Below are positions 45,019 to 54,373 of a stretch of DNA of 64,000 bases, one piece after another. The stretch is from Roseibium sp. Sym1 (lineage in GTDB: Bacteria; Pseudomonadota; Alphaproteobacteria; Rhizobiales; Stappiaceae). Position 1 is the first letter of the stretch, and every line of letters starts with the position of its first letter. A model generated the notes under the pieces. It was not told where the DNA came from, did no database searches, and saw nothing but the letters and a program-made list of their open reading frames with translations. The position numbers and the translations under genes were made by a program. Where the stretch lies: NCBI RefSeq assembly GCF_027359675.1, contig NZ_CP114786.1, positions 5,430,501 to 5,494,500 of the forward strand, in the 5' to 3' direction.

Positions 45019-47055
45019 TCAGATGTCCTTGACCAGACGCAGGGCGTCATAGATCGCGGCATGGGTGTTGCGGGCGGACACCGCATCGCCGATCCGGTAG
45101 AGCGCGTAGGCGCCGTCCGGATTGGCATCGAGTGGCTGCGGCCGGCCGAAAATCAGGGCTTCCTGACTGACCGCCCCCAGGTTCCTCGACCCCGGCTTCA
45201 GCTCGAAATAGAGTTCGTCCATGGGGATCGTGCCGTGATTGACAACGATCTGATCGAAGTCGCGCTCTTCCTTGTGGGCGGAATAGTCGGTGCCGATGAC
45301 CGCTGTGATCATGTTGCCGGAACGCCTTGCCGCCTTGAGCCGGTAGGTCACGGTGAACCGGACATCCTTGTCTTGCAGGGAGCGCATGTAGGGCACCAGG
45401 TTCATGGCCATGACATCGGGCGCGAAGGACCGGTCCGGCGTCATGATCTCCACATGGGCTCCTGACTTCGCGATGATCTCGGCTGCCTGCAGGGCGGCGT
45501 GGTCGCCGGCATCGTCATAGACCAGCACCCGTCTCCCCGGCTTGATGTCTCCAGCGATGATGTCCCAGGAAGACACCACGAGATCGTTGCCTTCACCGAG
45601 CACGTCGGTGTGCGGAAGACCGCCCGTTGCAATGATAACTGTATCCGGCTTTTCAGAAACAATATCATTTGCTTCTGCAAAGATATTAAAGCGGAACTTC
45701 ACATCCTTCGCGACACACTGGTCCATGCGCCATTCAATGATCGAGATCATTTCGCGGCGGCGTTCCGACTGGGCCGTCAGGCGCACCTGCCCGCCCGCGT
45801 CTGGCGCCGCCTCGAACACGGTCACGTCATGGCCGCGCTCCGCGGCAACGCGCGCCGCCTCCATGCCGGCCGGGCCCGCACCGACGACCACGACCTTCTT
45901 CTTCGTGTCGGCCCGCGGGATCTCGTGCGGCATGGTCAGCTCCCGGCCGGTCGCCGCATTGTGAATGCACAGCGCGTCTCCCGCCTGGTAGATGCGGTCA
46001 AGACAATAGGTGGCGCCGACGCAAGGCCGGATGTCCTCCTCCCGCTTCTCGGCAATCTTCTTGACCAGCAGCGGATCGGCCATGTGGGCGCGGGTCATGC
46101 CGACCATGTCGAGCAGACCTTCGGCGATCGCGTGTCGGGCGGTGGCCACGTCCGGGATCTTGGCGGCATGAAAGGTCGGCAGACCGATTTCCTTCCTGAT
46201 GCGTCCGGCAAAATCGAGATGCGGTGCGTTGCGCATGCCCTGGACCGGAATGACGTCGGTCAGCCCCGGGTCCGTGTCGATATGGCCACGAATGACATTC
46301 AGGAAGTCGATCTGCCCGGTGTCTTTCAGCCGCTGCGCGATCTGGAGCCCCTCCTGCGGCGTGATCCCACCTTCCAGATCCTCGTCGGCTGTAAAACGGA
46401 TACCGAGAATGAAATCGTCGCCGACCCGTTTGCGCACCGCCTCGATGACTTCCAGCGAGAACCGCATGCGGTTCTCCAGGGAGCCGCCATAAGGACCGTC
46501 CAGCGTGTTGGTCACCGGTGACCAGAACTGATCCATCAGGTGGCCATAGGCCTGCAATTCGATGCCGTCCATGCCCCCGGCCTTCATCCGTTCGGCGGCA
46601 TCGGCATAATCCTCGATGATCCGGGCTATGTCCCAGTCTTCCACCTGCTTGGGAAAAGCCCTGTGCGCTGCCTCGCGCTCATGGCTGGACGACACCGCCG
46701 GAAGCCAGTCCCCCTTGTTCCAGTGGGTCCGCCGGCCGAGATGGGTGAGCTGGATCATCACCGCGCAGCCATGGTCATGGCAGGCATCGGTCAGACGCTT
46801 GATCCACGGCACGACCTCGTCCTTGTAGGCGAGGATATTGTTGAAAACCGGCGGAGAATTGCGGGAAACGGCCGCGGACCCCGCAGTCATCGTCAGCGCG
46901 ACACCAGCCTTCGCCCGCACCTCGTGATAGGCCCGGTAGCGGTTCTTGGGCATGCCGTCTTCCGGATAGGCCGGTTCATGGGACGTGATCATGATCCTGT
47001 TCTTCAGCGTCAGATGCTTGAGCTGATACGGCTGCAGCAGCGGATCCTTCGACAT
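45019..47055 (-). CDS. Two-domain flavin/iron-sulfur demethylase (DgcA/StcD-type)
   Basis: A 678-residue protein. The N-terminal old-yellow-enzyme-like barrel (about 1-360) has LLQPYQLKHLTLKNRI, IQLTHLGRRT and DGPYGGSLENRMRF; CVGATYCLD and CIHNAATG carry the iron-sulfur cysteines; the C-terminal FAD/NAD domain starts KVVVVGAGPAGMEAARVAA. Architecture and length match dimethylglycine demethylases (DgcA) and N-methylproline demethylases (StcD), enzymes acting after the Rieske oxygenase in betaine breakdown. GAGGG precedes the ATG. The divergent TetR gene and palindromes indicate substrate-controlled expression. Confidence 0.87.
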   Translation of the reverse strand: MSKDPLLQPYQLKHLTLKNRIMITSHEPAYPEDGMPKNRYRAYHEVRAKAGVALTMTAGSAAVSRNSPPVFNNILAYKDEVVPWIKRLTDACHDHGCAVMIQLTHLGRRTHWNKGDWLPAVSSSHEREAAHRAFPKQVEDWDIARIIEDYADAAERMKAGGMDGIELQAYGHLMDQFWSPVTNTLDGPYGGSLENRMRFSLEVIEAVRKRVGDDFILGIRFTADEDLEGGITPQEGLQIAQRLKDTGQIDFLNVIRGHIDTDPGLTDVIPVQGMRNAPHLDFAGRIRKEIGLPTFHAAKIPDVATARHAIAEGLLDMVGMTRAHMADPLLVKKIAEKREEDIRPCVGATYCLDRIYQAGDALCIHNAATGRELTMPHEIPRADTKKKVVVVGAGPAGMEAARVAAERGHDVTVFEAAPDAGGQVRLTAQSERRREMISIIEWRMDQCVAKDVKFRFNIFAEANDIVSEKPDTVIIATGGLPHTDVLGEGNDLVVSSWDIIAGDIKPGRRVLVYDDAGDHAALQAAEIIAKSGAHVEIMTPDRSFAPDVMAMNLVPYMRSLQDKDVRFTVTYRLKAARRSGNMITAVIGTDYSAHKEERDFDQIVVNHGTIPMDELYFELKPGSRNLGAVSQEALIFGRPQPLDANPDGAYALYRIGDAVSARNTHAAIYDALRLVKDI

Positions 47056-47141
47056 GCGCTTCCCTCTTCAATCCGTTCCCGCGTCGCGGAACTCCTCGAC
47101 CGGATGACACTAGTTGCCCGGTAACGAGGTTGAAAAGCCAC

Positions 47142-47165
47142 AAAAGCGACATTCATGTCGCTTTT
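47142..47165. promoter_or_regulatory. Perfect 24-bp palindrome in the divergent TetR/demethylase promoter region
   Basis: AAAAGCGACAT-TC-ATGTCGCTTTT is a perfect inverted repeat with 11-base arms, about midway between the demethylase start (47055) and the TetR start (47224). Confidence 0.75.
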
Positions 47166-47167
47166 GC

Positions 47168-47181
47168 TGACATAGGTGTCA
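47168..47181. promoter_or_regulatory. Second palindrome, TetR-type half-site spacing
   Basis: TGACA-tagg-TGTCA is a short perfect inverted repeat two bases after the larger one. The shared core GACA/TGTC suggests that both elements bind the same regulator. Confidence 0.6.
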
Positions 47182-47223
47182 ATTTTGTTTGCGAACCCCG
47201 GATTGCCTTGCTAACGAGGTGTC

Positions 47224-47865
47224 ATGAACGAGCCATTGATCGAAAAAACATCCGGCTGGCGCGGCACCCGTGAGATCTGGATCGAGGCGGCCTACCAGGC
47301 GTTGATCGAAAGCGGCATAGATGCCGTCAAGGTGATGCCGCTGGCCGAGCGTCTCGGCCTGTCGCGGACCAGTTTCTACGGACATTTTTCAGACCGGGAC
47401 GACCTTCTGAAGGCTTTGGTGACCCTGTGGCAGTCGAAGAACACCGGAAACCTGATCAGGCAGACCGAGGCCTATGCGGAGACGATCACCGAGGCGCTCC
47501 TCAACGTCTTCGACCTGTGGCTGTTGCCGGACCTGTTCGATTCACGGCTGGAGTTCGCCGTTCGCAACTGGGCGCACACCGATCAGGATCTCGCACGGAT
47601 GCTGGAGGATGCCGACCAGGTCCGGGTCGAGGCATTGCAGGCCATGTTCTTTCGGTTCGGCTATGACCCGGACTATGCCCGCGTGCGCGCGGACACGGTC
47701 TACCTGACCCAGATCGGTTACATCTCGATGATCAAGGACCGGCCCAGCGAACCACCGGGACCGCGTCTTCAGCGCATGCCGTTCTACGTCGAGGTCTTTT
47801 CAGGCCGGCCGGTTTCCGACGCCGAATGGGCCCGTTTCCGAGCACGCCATCCCGTCGCGTCCTGA
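47224..47865 (+). CDS. TetR-family regulator, divergent from the demethylase gene
   Basis: A 213-residue protein with an N-terminal HTH (WIEAAYQALIESGIDAVKV, then LAERLGLSRTSFYGHFSDRDDLLKAL) and a ligand domain without recognised motifs. GAGG lies five bases before the ATG. It is divergent from the betaine demethylase, with two palindromes between them, so it very probably controls that operon. The effector could be a betaine or its demethylation product (inference). Confidence 0.88.
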   Translation: MNEPLIEKTSGWRGTREIWIEAAYQALIESGIDAVKVMPLAERLGLSRTSFYGHFSDRDDLLKALVTLWQSKNTGNLIRQTEAYAETITEALLNVFDLWLLPDLFDSRLEFAVRNWAHTDQDLARMLEDADQVRVEALQAMFFRFGYDPDYARVRADTVYLTQIGYISMIKDRPSEPPGPRLQRMPFYVEVFSGRPVSDAEWARFRARHPVAS

Positions 47866-47883
47866 CCGGGCGGCGGGCCGCCT

Positions 47884-48375
47884 TCAGACTTTTTCGGGCT
47901 TCGGCTTTTCCGGAGCCACATAGCTGAGCGGCAGCGCCGTGGTGCTCTTGATCTGCTCCATGGCAAAGGTGGTCGAAACGTCGGAGATGTCGATCTTGGC
48001 GATCAGTTTCTTGTAGAACGCGTCGTAGGCTTCGATATCCGGGACCGCGACCCGCAAGAGATAGTCGACCTGGCCCGCCATTCGGTAGAATTCGACCACC
48101 TCCGGAAACTCCTGGATCACGTCGGCAAATTTCTTCAGCCAGTCCTCGGAATGCTGACTGGTCGTGATCGCGACAAATGCCGTGACCTTCGCATTGACCT
48201 TGGCCGGATCCAGCAGCGCAACCCGCCCCGTGATCACCCCGTCTTCTTCCATTTTCTGGATACGGCGCCAGCACGGCGTGGTCGACAGACCGACACGGCG
48301 GCCGATTTCGGCGACCGGAACGGTACAGTCTTCCTGAAGGATGGACAGAATTCGGCGGTCGATGCGGTCAATCAT
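47884..48375 (-). CDS. Lrp/AsnC-family regulator
   Basis: A 163-residue protein with a winged helix (DRIDRRILSILQEDCTVP, then VGLSTTPCWRRIQKMEEDGVI) and an RAM effector domain with VTAFVAITTSQHSEDW and YRMAGQVDYLLRVAVPDIEAY. The group controls amino acid metabolism. The ATG at 48375 starts right at the HTH; an in-frame start at 48432 adds 19 residues. It is convergent with the TetR gene. Confidence 0.9.
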   Translation of the reverse strand: MIDRIDRRILSILQEDCTVPVAEIGRRVGLSTTPCWRRIQKMEEDGVITGRVALLDPAKVNAKVTAFVAITTSQHSEDWLKKFADVIQEFPEVVEFYRMAGQVDYLLRVAVPDIEAYDAFYKKLIAKIDISDVSTTFAMEQIKSTTALPLSYVAPEKPKPEKV

Positions 48376-48540
48376 GGGCTTGAAATCCGGTTTGGTCGGC
48401 TGTTTTCCCGCCGCCGATGCAAACCACCGCATTGGGAAATCATTTTATCTGAGGCTGAAAACCCGTAACTGAATTTCAATGCACCTGTCAATTCCAATGA
48501 AATTGAGAAAAAAGTTTCGAATACCCCTCCCTTGCCAACA

Positions 48541-49176
48541 TCAGGTCAACCGGGCGACTTCCCGGCGGAGCACAGGCAAGAGATCGATCTCGAACCACGG
48601 GTTCCTTTTCAGCCAGGCATTGTTGCGCCAGGACGGATGGGGCAATGGCAGAACCATGGGCCTGCCCTCCGCGCCGCCTTCGAAATGCCGTTTCCAGTTC
48701 GCAACGGTTTCGGTCAGCGATTTCTGGCGTTCCTTGCCCAGGTGATACGCTTGGGCATACTGGCCGATCACCAGGATCAATTCGACCTGCGGCATGGCCG
48801 CAAACACCCTGTCGTGCCAGGTCTTCCGGCACTCGGTCCTCGGCGGCAGGTCACCGCCCTTGGCGTCCAGGCCCGGAAAACAGAACCCCATGGGAACGAT
48901 TGCCAGCTTTCCTGGGTCGTAGAACACATCCTCGCCGATCCCCATCCAGGCCCTCAGCCGGTCGCCGCTCGGGTCGGTGAACGGCCGGCCGCTCTGGTGC
49001 ACACGGGTGCCGGGTGCCTGGCCGCAAATGCAAAGCCTTGCCTCGGACGACACCTGCAGCACCGGACGCGGCCTGTGCGGCAACGGAGCTTTCTCCGGCG
49101 TGTCGGCACAGATCCGGCAAGCGCGAACCTCCGCGACAAGCCTGTCGAGTTCCCGGGAGTTCGTCATGTCAGACAA
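48541..49176 (-). CDS. Uracil-DNA glycosylase superfamily protein
   Basis: A 211-residue single-domain protein. GQAPGTRVHQSGRPFTDPSGDRLRAWMG is the signature region of the UdgX/UDG-like group, VILVIGQYAQAYH-like segments and LPLPHPSWRNNAWLKRNPWF complete the active-site region. Only two close cysteines (CRIC) are seen at the N-terminus instead of four, so an iron-sulfur cluster is uncertain. It may remove uracil from DNA or be an inactive relative. It is divergent from the histidine kinase gene. Confidence 0.82.
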   Translation of the reverse strand: MSDMTNSRELDRLVAEVRACRICADTPEKAPLPHRPRPVLQVSSEARLCICGQAPGTRVHQSGRPFTDPSGDRLRAWMGIGEDVFYDPGKLAIVPMGFCFPGLDAKGGDLPPRTECRKTWHDRVFAAMPQVELILVIGQYAQAYHLGKERQKSLTETVANWKRHFEGGAEGRPMVLPLPHPSWRNNAWLKRNPWFEIDLLPVLRREVARLT

Positions 49177-49200
49177 AACACTGCACTTTGGTACAGCTCC

Positions 49201-49215
49201 TTAACGCTTTCCTAA
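49201..49215. promoter_or_regulatory. Partial CtrA-like box upstream of the histidine kinase
   Basis: TTAA-N7-CTAA differs by one base from the CtrA consensus TTAA-N7-TTAA, about 95 bases before the kinase start codon. One such near-match is expected by chance at times. Confidence 0.25.
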
Positions 49216-49307
49216 CCACGATCCTGAGGACGATCTTAAGGAATGGTGAGTCAGATTGCATAAACAAGCATAGTCACAAAAACAAAATCAAAACTCCTGG
49301 GCGGCAC

Positions 49308-50864
49308 ATGGTAACCCTCGCGTCAGAAACGGGCGCCGACAAAGACGCCATCAATGAAGAGCGGGCCATCCGCCGGCGCGAAATGGCGCGTTCGGCGCAG
49401 GACGTCCGCAGCCGCCTCGGCACGCCGGAAAACCACCACACCACCTTCGATCTGGAACGCCAGCACCTGTTTGCGGACACGCGCATCAATGCAGCCTATG
49501 CCGTTCCGTTGCTTGCCCTGATCGTCGCCGCAATCTCGGTACTGTGGATCGATCCGCTGTTCATCGGTGCCTGGTTCACGGTGACCTTGTGCATGCATTT
49601 CCTGATGGTCGTGACCAGCCATTCCTACGAGAAAGCACCGTCAGACCAGAAGGCACGGATCTACTGGCGCCGGCGGTTCACGCTCGGCGACTTCATTTAC
49701 GGATGCAGCTGGGCACTGTTTTTCCTTATGCCCATGACGAGCGATGCCGGCGAAGGCTTCGTGATCTTCCATTTCGCGACCCTGCTGATCGTCGTGGCGA
49801 TGAACACGATGCAGTCGGCCACCTTGCCGAAATGCCTGCTTGCAAGCACTCTGCCGATGACCGTGGTCGTCACCTTCAGTTTCCTGAGGGAAGTCGACCC
49901 GATCCACTACACGCTCGCCGCCATGGCCATCGGCGCACAGGGTTTCTTCTTCATCCTGGGCAACCAACTGCTCAAGAACGCAAACACCATGCTGGAGTAC
50001 CGCGCCGACAAGGACCACCTGATCGCGGAACTCGAAACGGCAAATGCGATGTCGGACGAAGCCCGCCGCCGTGCGGAAGCAGCCAATCTTGCCAAGTCCC
50101 GTTTCCTGGCGACCATGAGCCACGAGCTGCGTACGCCGCTCAACGCCATCCTGGGTTTTTCGGAGATCATGAAGGATGAAGTGCTCGGAGCGATGGGCAA
50201 CGAGAACTACCGCGCCTACGCGGAAGACATCCACGGGTCCGGCCAGCACCTTCTGAACCTGATCAACGAAATCCTGGATCTGTCGCGGATCGAGGCCGGA
50301 CGGCACGAACTGCACGAGGAACCCCTGTTCCTGGACGATGTCGTCGAGGAATGCGGCACCATGATGAAGGTACGCGCCAAGGCAAAGTCGATCTCGCTGC
50401 ATCACACCCACGAGCCGGACCTGCCCCGGGTCTGGGCGGACGAACGCGCGCTTCGGCAGGTCGTGCTGAACCTCCTGTCCAATGCCGTCAAGTTCACGCC
50501 TATCGGCGGTGAGGTGCGGATCATCGTCGGCCCGACCTCCGACGGTGGCCAGTATGTCTCGATCAAGGACAGCGGTCCGGGCATTCCGGAGGAGGAAATC
50601 TCGACGGTGCTCGAAGCATTCGGCCAGGGGTCTCACGCGATCAAGACCGCGGAACCCGGCACCGGGCTCGGCCTTTCGATCGTGCAGGCCCTCGTGAACA
50701 TGCACGACGGCAAATTCGCCCTGAAATCAAAACTGGGAGAAGGCACGGAAGTCACGGTGACCCTGCCGCGCGCCCGGATCATGAATTTCTCTCCGGACGT
50801 CGTCTGGGTGGACCCGGAAGATACGGACGCAAGCTTCAGCGCCGGCAAGGCAGGATCCATCTGA
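49308..50864 (+). CDS. Membrane-bound sensor histidine kinase (PdhS/PleC-like core)
   Basis: A 518-residue kinase. About five to six membrane segments (residues 60-230) are followed by a short coiled coil (ELETANAMSDEARRRAEAAN) and the HisKA domain with the phospho-accepting His in ATMSHELRTPLNAILGFSEIM. The ATPase domain has the N box (LLSNAVKFTP), DSGPGIPEEE and GTGLGLSIVQ. No PAS domain is seen. The kinase core resembles alphaproteobacterial cell-cycle kinases. There is no response regulator gene beside it. The start at 49308 has only a weak binding site. Confidence 0.87.
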   Translation: MVTLASETGADKDAINEERAIRRREMARSAQDVRSRLGTPENHHTTFDLERQHLFADTRINAAYAVPLLALIVAAISVLWIDPLFIGAWFTVTLCMHFLMVVTSHSYEKAPSDQKARIYWRRRFTLGDFIYGCSWALFFLMPMTSDAGEGFVIFHFATLLIVVAMNTMQSATLPKCLLASTLPMTVVVTFSFLREVDPIHYTLAAMAIGAQGFFFILGNQLLKNANTMLEYRADKDHLIAELETANAMSDEARRRAEAANLAKSRFLATMSHELRTPLNAILGFSEIMKDEVLGAMGNENYRAYAEDIHGSGQHLLNLINEILDLSRIEAGRHELHEEPLFLDDVVEECGTMMKVRAKAKSISLHHTHEPDLPRVWADERALRQVVLNLLSNAVKFTPIGGEVRIIVGPTSDGGQYVSIKDSGPGIPEEEISTVLEAFGQGSHAIKTAEPGTGLGLSIVQALVNMHDGKFALKSKLGEGTEVTVTLPRARIMNFSPDVVWVDPEDTDASFSAGKAGSI

Positions 50865-50893
50865 GAGGCGGCTGCGCCTCTCAGCGTGCGGGA

Positions 50894-51925
50894 CTATTCG
50901 GTTTTTCCCGCAACACCCGCATCCGCGAAAGTCGCCATGCCGGAATGCATCCCGGCTGCCGCCTTGGCCACGCCCGCCGCGAGCGCCGCACCGGAGCCTT
51001 CGCCCAAACGCATGCCGAAATCAAACAGGGCGTCCTTGCCCATATGGTCCAGCACCTTGGCATGGGCCTGTTCGGCGGACACGTGGGCAAACAGGCAGTG
51101 ATCGAGACCGGCGGGGTCCATGGCATAGACCACGGCGGCAGCGGCGGTGGTCACGAAGCCGTCAACGATGACCGGAACGCGCTGCAGGCGCGCGGCAATG
51201 ATGAGCCCGGCCATGGCGGCGATTTCACGCCCACCAATCTTGCGCAGGATCTCCAGCGGGTCCTTTTCTCCCCCAAGGCGAGAGACGGCGGCCTCGACCG
51301 CCGCACGCTTTCGGGCCAGACCTTCGTCGTCGACACCGGTGCCACGACCGATCCAGTCCTCCGCCTTGCCGCCGAAGAGACCGTTGATGACGGCGGCAGC
51401 AACCGTCGTGTTGCCGATGCCCATCTCACCGAGGCAGATCAGGTCGATGCCGCCGGCCAGTGCCTCCATGCCATAGGCCATGGTGGCCGCGCAATTGGCT
51501 TCGTCCATGGCGTCTTCACGCGTGATGCTGGGGGTCGGCATGTCGACGGCAAGGTCGAATACCTTCAGGCCGATGTCATTGACCTTGCAAAGCTGGTTGA
51601 TGGCTGCGCCGCCAGCGGCAAAATTCTCCACCATCTGCCGGTTGACCGAGCTTGGAAACGCGGACACGCCCTCATCGGCAACACCGTGAGCGGTTGCAAA
51701 AATCGCGACAAGCGGGCGGGTGATTTTCGGGGGTGCATTGCCGGACCAGGCGGCCAGCCACTCGGCGATTTCCTCCAGGCGGCCGAGCGAACCGGCCGGT
51801 TTGGTCAGTTCGGCATCGCGCGCCTTGACCTTGCCAAGCGCTTCCTCGTCCGGCCCGGGCATGGACTTCACCAGATTGCGGATATCGTCGAAGGGAAGCG
51901 CGGTCTCGGAGAGGGACATTGACAT
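50894..51925 (-). CDS. cobT: Nicotinate-nucleotide:dimethylbenzimidazole phosphoribosyltransferase CobT
   Basis: A 343-residue enzyme that makes alpha-ribazole phosphate for the lower loop of vitamin B12. Motifs: TKPAGSLGRLEEIAEWL, ATAHGVADEGVSAFP, MGIGNTTVAAAVI and VIVDGFVTTAAAAV, with the catalytic Glu in RLGEGSGAALA. The start at 51925 is chosen from two close Met codons. It is divergent from cobS with a 100-base spacer. Confidence 0.94.
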   Translation of the reverse strand: MSMSLSETALPFDDIRNLVKSMPGPDEEALGKVKARDAELTKPAGSLGRLEEIAEWLAAWSGNAPPKITRPLVAIFATAHGVADEGVSAFPSSVNRQMVENFAAGGAAINQLCKVNDIGLKVFDLAVDMPTPSITREDAMDEANCAATMAYGMEALAGGIDLICLGEMGIGNTTVAAAVINGLFGGKAEDWIGRGTGVDDEGLARKRAAVEAAVSRLGGEKDPLEILRKIGGREIAAMAGLIIAARLQRVPVIVDGFVTTAAAAVVYAMDPAGLDHCLFAHVSAEQAHAKVLDHMGKDALFDFGMRLGEGSGAALAAGVAKAAAGMHSGMATFADAGVAGKTE

Positions 51926-52025
51926 CAGGTTCCGGTTTGTTCGGCCGGAGACATCCGGCTCTTGGTCTCGCCAAGGGGCTGATCTATAACCCGCCATTGA
52001 AAAACTCAAGCACTGGACCGGCCTG

Positions 52026-52898
52026 ATGAGCTCTGAATCCGACCAATCTCCTGTTTCCGGAGCAGAATTGGGATCCGACAAAACCGGGGAAGGATCCGTA
52101 CGGCGTGGATCGGGGCTGGTGTCTCTGGCCGCCGACACCGCGGCTTGCGTGCGATTCTTCTCCCGCGTGCCGCTGCCGCGGGTCAATGCCTGCGACGATC
52201 CGGCCGCCGCGCCGGACTTTTCACGCATCGCACGCGCGGCTCCGCTCGCCGGTGCCGTGATCGCGCTGCCGGCGGCCGCGCTTGGCATGCTGCTCGGTTA
52301 CACGATGTTGCCCGCATTGGCGTCGGCAATCCTCGTTGTCGGCCTGCTTGCGGCAACGACTGGCGCACTACACGAGGACGGCCTCAGTGACGTCGCGGAC
52401 GGCTTTTTCGGCGGGGCCACCCGTGCCAGGCGCCTGGACATCATGAAGGACAGCCGCATCGGCGCGTTTGGTGCCCTCGCCCTGATCGTTACGGTTTTCC
52501 TGCGGATCGCGCTCCTGGCCGCGCTCTGGCAACGGTTCTCGCCAGCCGATGCCGCGCTCCTGTTTCTTGCCAGCGAAGCCTTCTCACGGGCCCTGCTTGT
52601 CTGGCAATGGCAGGCCCGGCCCCTGGCCCGACCGGACGGCCTCGCCGCCAGGTTCGGCAAACCCTCGCGGGAAACGCAACAGCAGGCCCTGATTGCCACC
52701 CTGCCTTTGTTGCTTCCGGCTCTGCTGCTGCTGTCTCTGCCCGCGCTGGCGCTGGCACTGCTGGCAGGTTCTGCGGCGGCCTATCTGACCGGTCGCCTGT
52801 CGCATTTGAAAATCGGCGGTGTTACCGGCGATGTTTTGGGCGCAATTCAGCAACTGAGCGGGCTTGGTTTTCTGGCCGGGATGCTTATGGTGCCCTGA
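52026..52898 (+). CDS. cobS: Adenosylcobinamide-GDP ribazoletransferase CobS
   Basis: A 290-residue membrane enzyme that joins the activated corrin ring to alpha-ribazole. Hydrophobic helices cover most of the chain; HEDGLSDVADGFFGG, RRLDIMKDSRIGAFG, and the Gly-rich TGDVLGAIQQLSGL are the family motifs. Divergent from cobT, with which it acts in the last B12 assembly steps. The N-terminal 35 residues are hydrophilic and longer than usual. Confidence 0.93.
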   Translation: MSSESDQSPVSGAELGSDKTGEGSVRRGSGLVSLAADTAACVRFFSRVPLPRVNACDDPAAAPDFSRIARAAPLAGAVIALPAAALGMLLGYTMLPALASAILVVGLLAATTGALHEDGLSDVADGFFGGATRARRLDIMKDSRIGAFGALALIVTVFLRIALLAALWQRFSPADAALLFLASEAFSRALLVWQWQARPLARPDGLAARFGKPSRETQQQALIATLPLLLPALLLLSLPALALALLAGSAAAYLTGRLSHLKIGGVTGDVLGAIQQLSGLGFLAGMLMVP

Positions 52899-52926
52899 GG
52901 AACGGTGTATGGGACAGATCGCGTAA

Positions 52927-54129
52927 ATGATCACTTTTTCAGGACATGGGCCTTTGCGCACATTTGCACCGCGCAGTCTGTTGAGCGCTATCGTGTTGGC
53001 GTCGTTCGCCCTGCTCACGGCCTGCGGCGGTCGCCCGGATGCCGGCGCACTGGCGCTGAACACCGCCCCGGCCGCGGATGCACGGGTGAGCGACATCCTG
53101 ATCGCAACGACCCGCAAACGCGACAGCCGTCCCGACACCTATTTCAACGGTGAACGCTCCACCGCCATCAGCTATGCGCAGGCGTCGATCTCCGTGCCGC
53201 CGACGCATGAAGCCGGTGCGATCGAATGGCCCGACAGCCTGCCGGGAGACCCGGAGAAGGCATTTGTCGCCCGCAGCGCCGGCTATCTTGCCGACAAGGC
53301 GGCCTTCAAGGCAAAGGTGAATGCCCGCCTTGCGGCGTTGCCACGCGGAGAGCGAAATGTCCTGGTGTTCATTCACGGGTACAACACACGCTTTCCCGAG
53401 GCCCTTTACCGTTTCACCCAGATCGTCCACGACAGCCGGTTCAAAGGTGTACCGGTGATGTTCACCTGGGCCTCGCGCGGCAAGCTCAAGGACTATGTCT
53501 ATGACCTCAACAGCGCGGCGGTCGCCCGCAGCGCTTTGGAGGAAACACTCGTCGAACTGTCGGGATCTCGCGCGGAACACATCACGGTTCTGGCCCATTC
53601 CATGGGCAACTGGCTGCTGATGGAGACCGCCGTCCAGGCCCGTCCGGAAAATCGGCGCCTGCTGAGCACCCGTATCGACGACATCGTGCTGGCCGCCCCC
53701 GATATCGATATCGACCTTTTCAAGGCACAGTTGAAGAAACTCGGCAAGCCGCCACGCCCCTTCACGGTGATCGTCTCCAGGGACGACAAGGCGCTGCGCA
53801 TTTCCCGAACGATTGCCGGTGGCAAGGAACGGGTCGGCGCTTATTCCGACGACCAGGAACTGGCCGAACTCGGCGCCGTCGTGATCGATGTGACGGATCT
53901 TGATTCTCTCGACAGTACCAACCATTCAAAGTTCGCGCAGCTCGCACAGCTCCGACCGGAATTCCGGGAAACCTTCGGCCGCTCGGTTGCCGCTTCCACG
54001 TCGGACCAGTACCGCGGGGCCAATCTCGGCGAGGACCTCGGCAGTTTCGTGGGCAGCGCCACCCAGGCTGCCGTCACCCTGCCGATCAGGATCATCACTG
54101 CCCCCTTCTCCTATGCCGGAGGTCCGTGA
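52927..54129 (+). CDS. Lipoprotein alpha/beta hydrolase (DUF900)
   Basis: A 400-residue protein with a lipoprotein signal (SAIVLASFALLTAC with Cys about residue 33). The hydrolase domain contains VLVFIHGYNTRFPEAL (oxyanion region), the nucleophile elbow in VLAHSMGNWLLMET and a late HSKF. DUF900 proteins are predicted esterases or lipases; the substrate is unknown. The Ser, Asp and His of the triad can be placed plausibly. It starts 28 bases after cobS. Confidence 0.85.
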   Translation: MITFSGHGPLRTFAPRSLLSAIVLASFALLTACGGRPDAGALALNTAPAADARVSDILIATTRKRDSRPDTYFNGERSTAISYAQASISVPPTHEAGAIEWPDSLPGDPEKAFVARSAGYLADKAAFKAKVNARLAALPRGERNVLVFIHGYNTRFPEALYRFTQIVHDSRFKGVPVMFTWASRGKLKDYVYDLNSAAVARSALEETLVELSGSRAEHITVLAHSMGNWLLMETAVQARPENRRLLSTRIDDIVLAAPDIDIDLFKAQLKKLGKPPRPFTVIVSRDDKALRISRTIAGGKERVGAYSDDQELAELGAVVIDVTDLDSLDSTNHSKFAQLAQLRPEFRETFGRSVAASTSDQYRGANLGEDLGSFVGSATQAAVTLPIRIITAPFSYAGGP

Positions 54130-54190
54130 CCTCCGTCCTCTCGCGCGTTTTTGTCTTGGCAAAACCACAATCCGCCGCCATATCCGTTTC

Positions 54191-54373
54191 ATGAAGTCAC
54201 CCTGTATCAAGACCTGCCAGATCGACCGGCGGAGCGGCCTTTGCCTCGGCTGCCGCCGCACACTGGATGAAATCGCGTCCTGGGCCAGCTACAGCGACGG
54301 CCAGCGCGCGGATATCCTCGCCGCTCTCCCCGACCGCAGGTTGCCGGACGGAAATGCGGGAGGCCGTGGATGA
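54191..54373 (+). CDS. DUF1289 small cysteine-rich protein
   Basis: A 60-residue protein with four conserved cysteines (SPCIKTCQID, then GLCLGCRRTLDEI), typical of the DUF1289 family, which probably binds a metal ion. The ATG at 54191 is right before the conserved start. Its stop overlaps the next gene by four bases, so the two are coupled. Confidence 0.82.
   Translation: MKSPCIKTCQIDRRSGLCLGCRRTLDEIASWASYSDGQRADILAALPDRRLPDGNAGGRG

Noticed and set aside
51926..52025. Possible cobalamin riboswitch between cobT and cobS
   Set aside because: The spacer is only 100 bases and I could not find the conserved B12-box region; too short for the full element.
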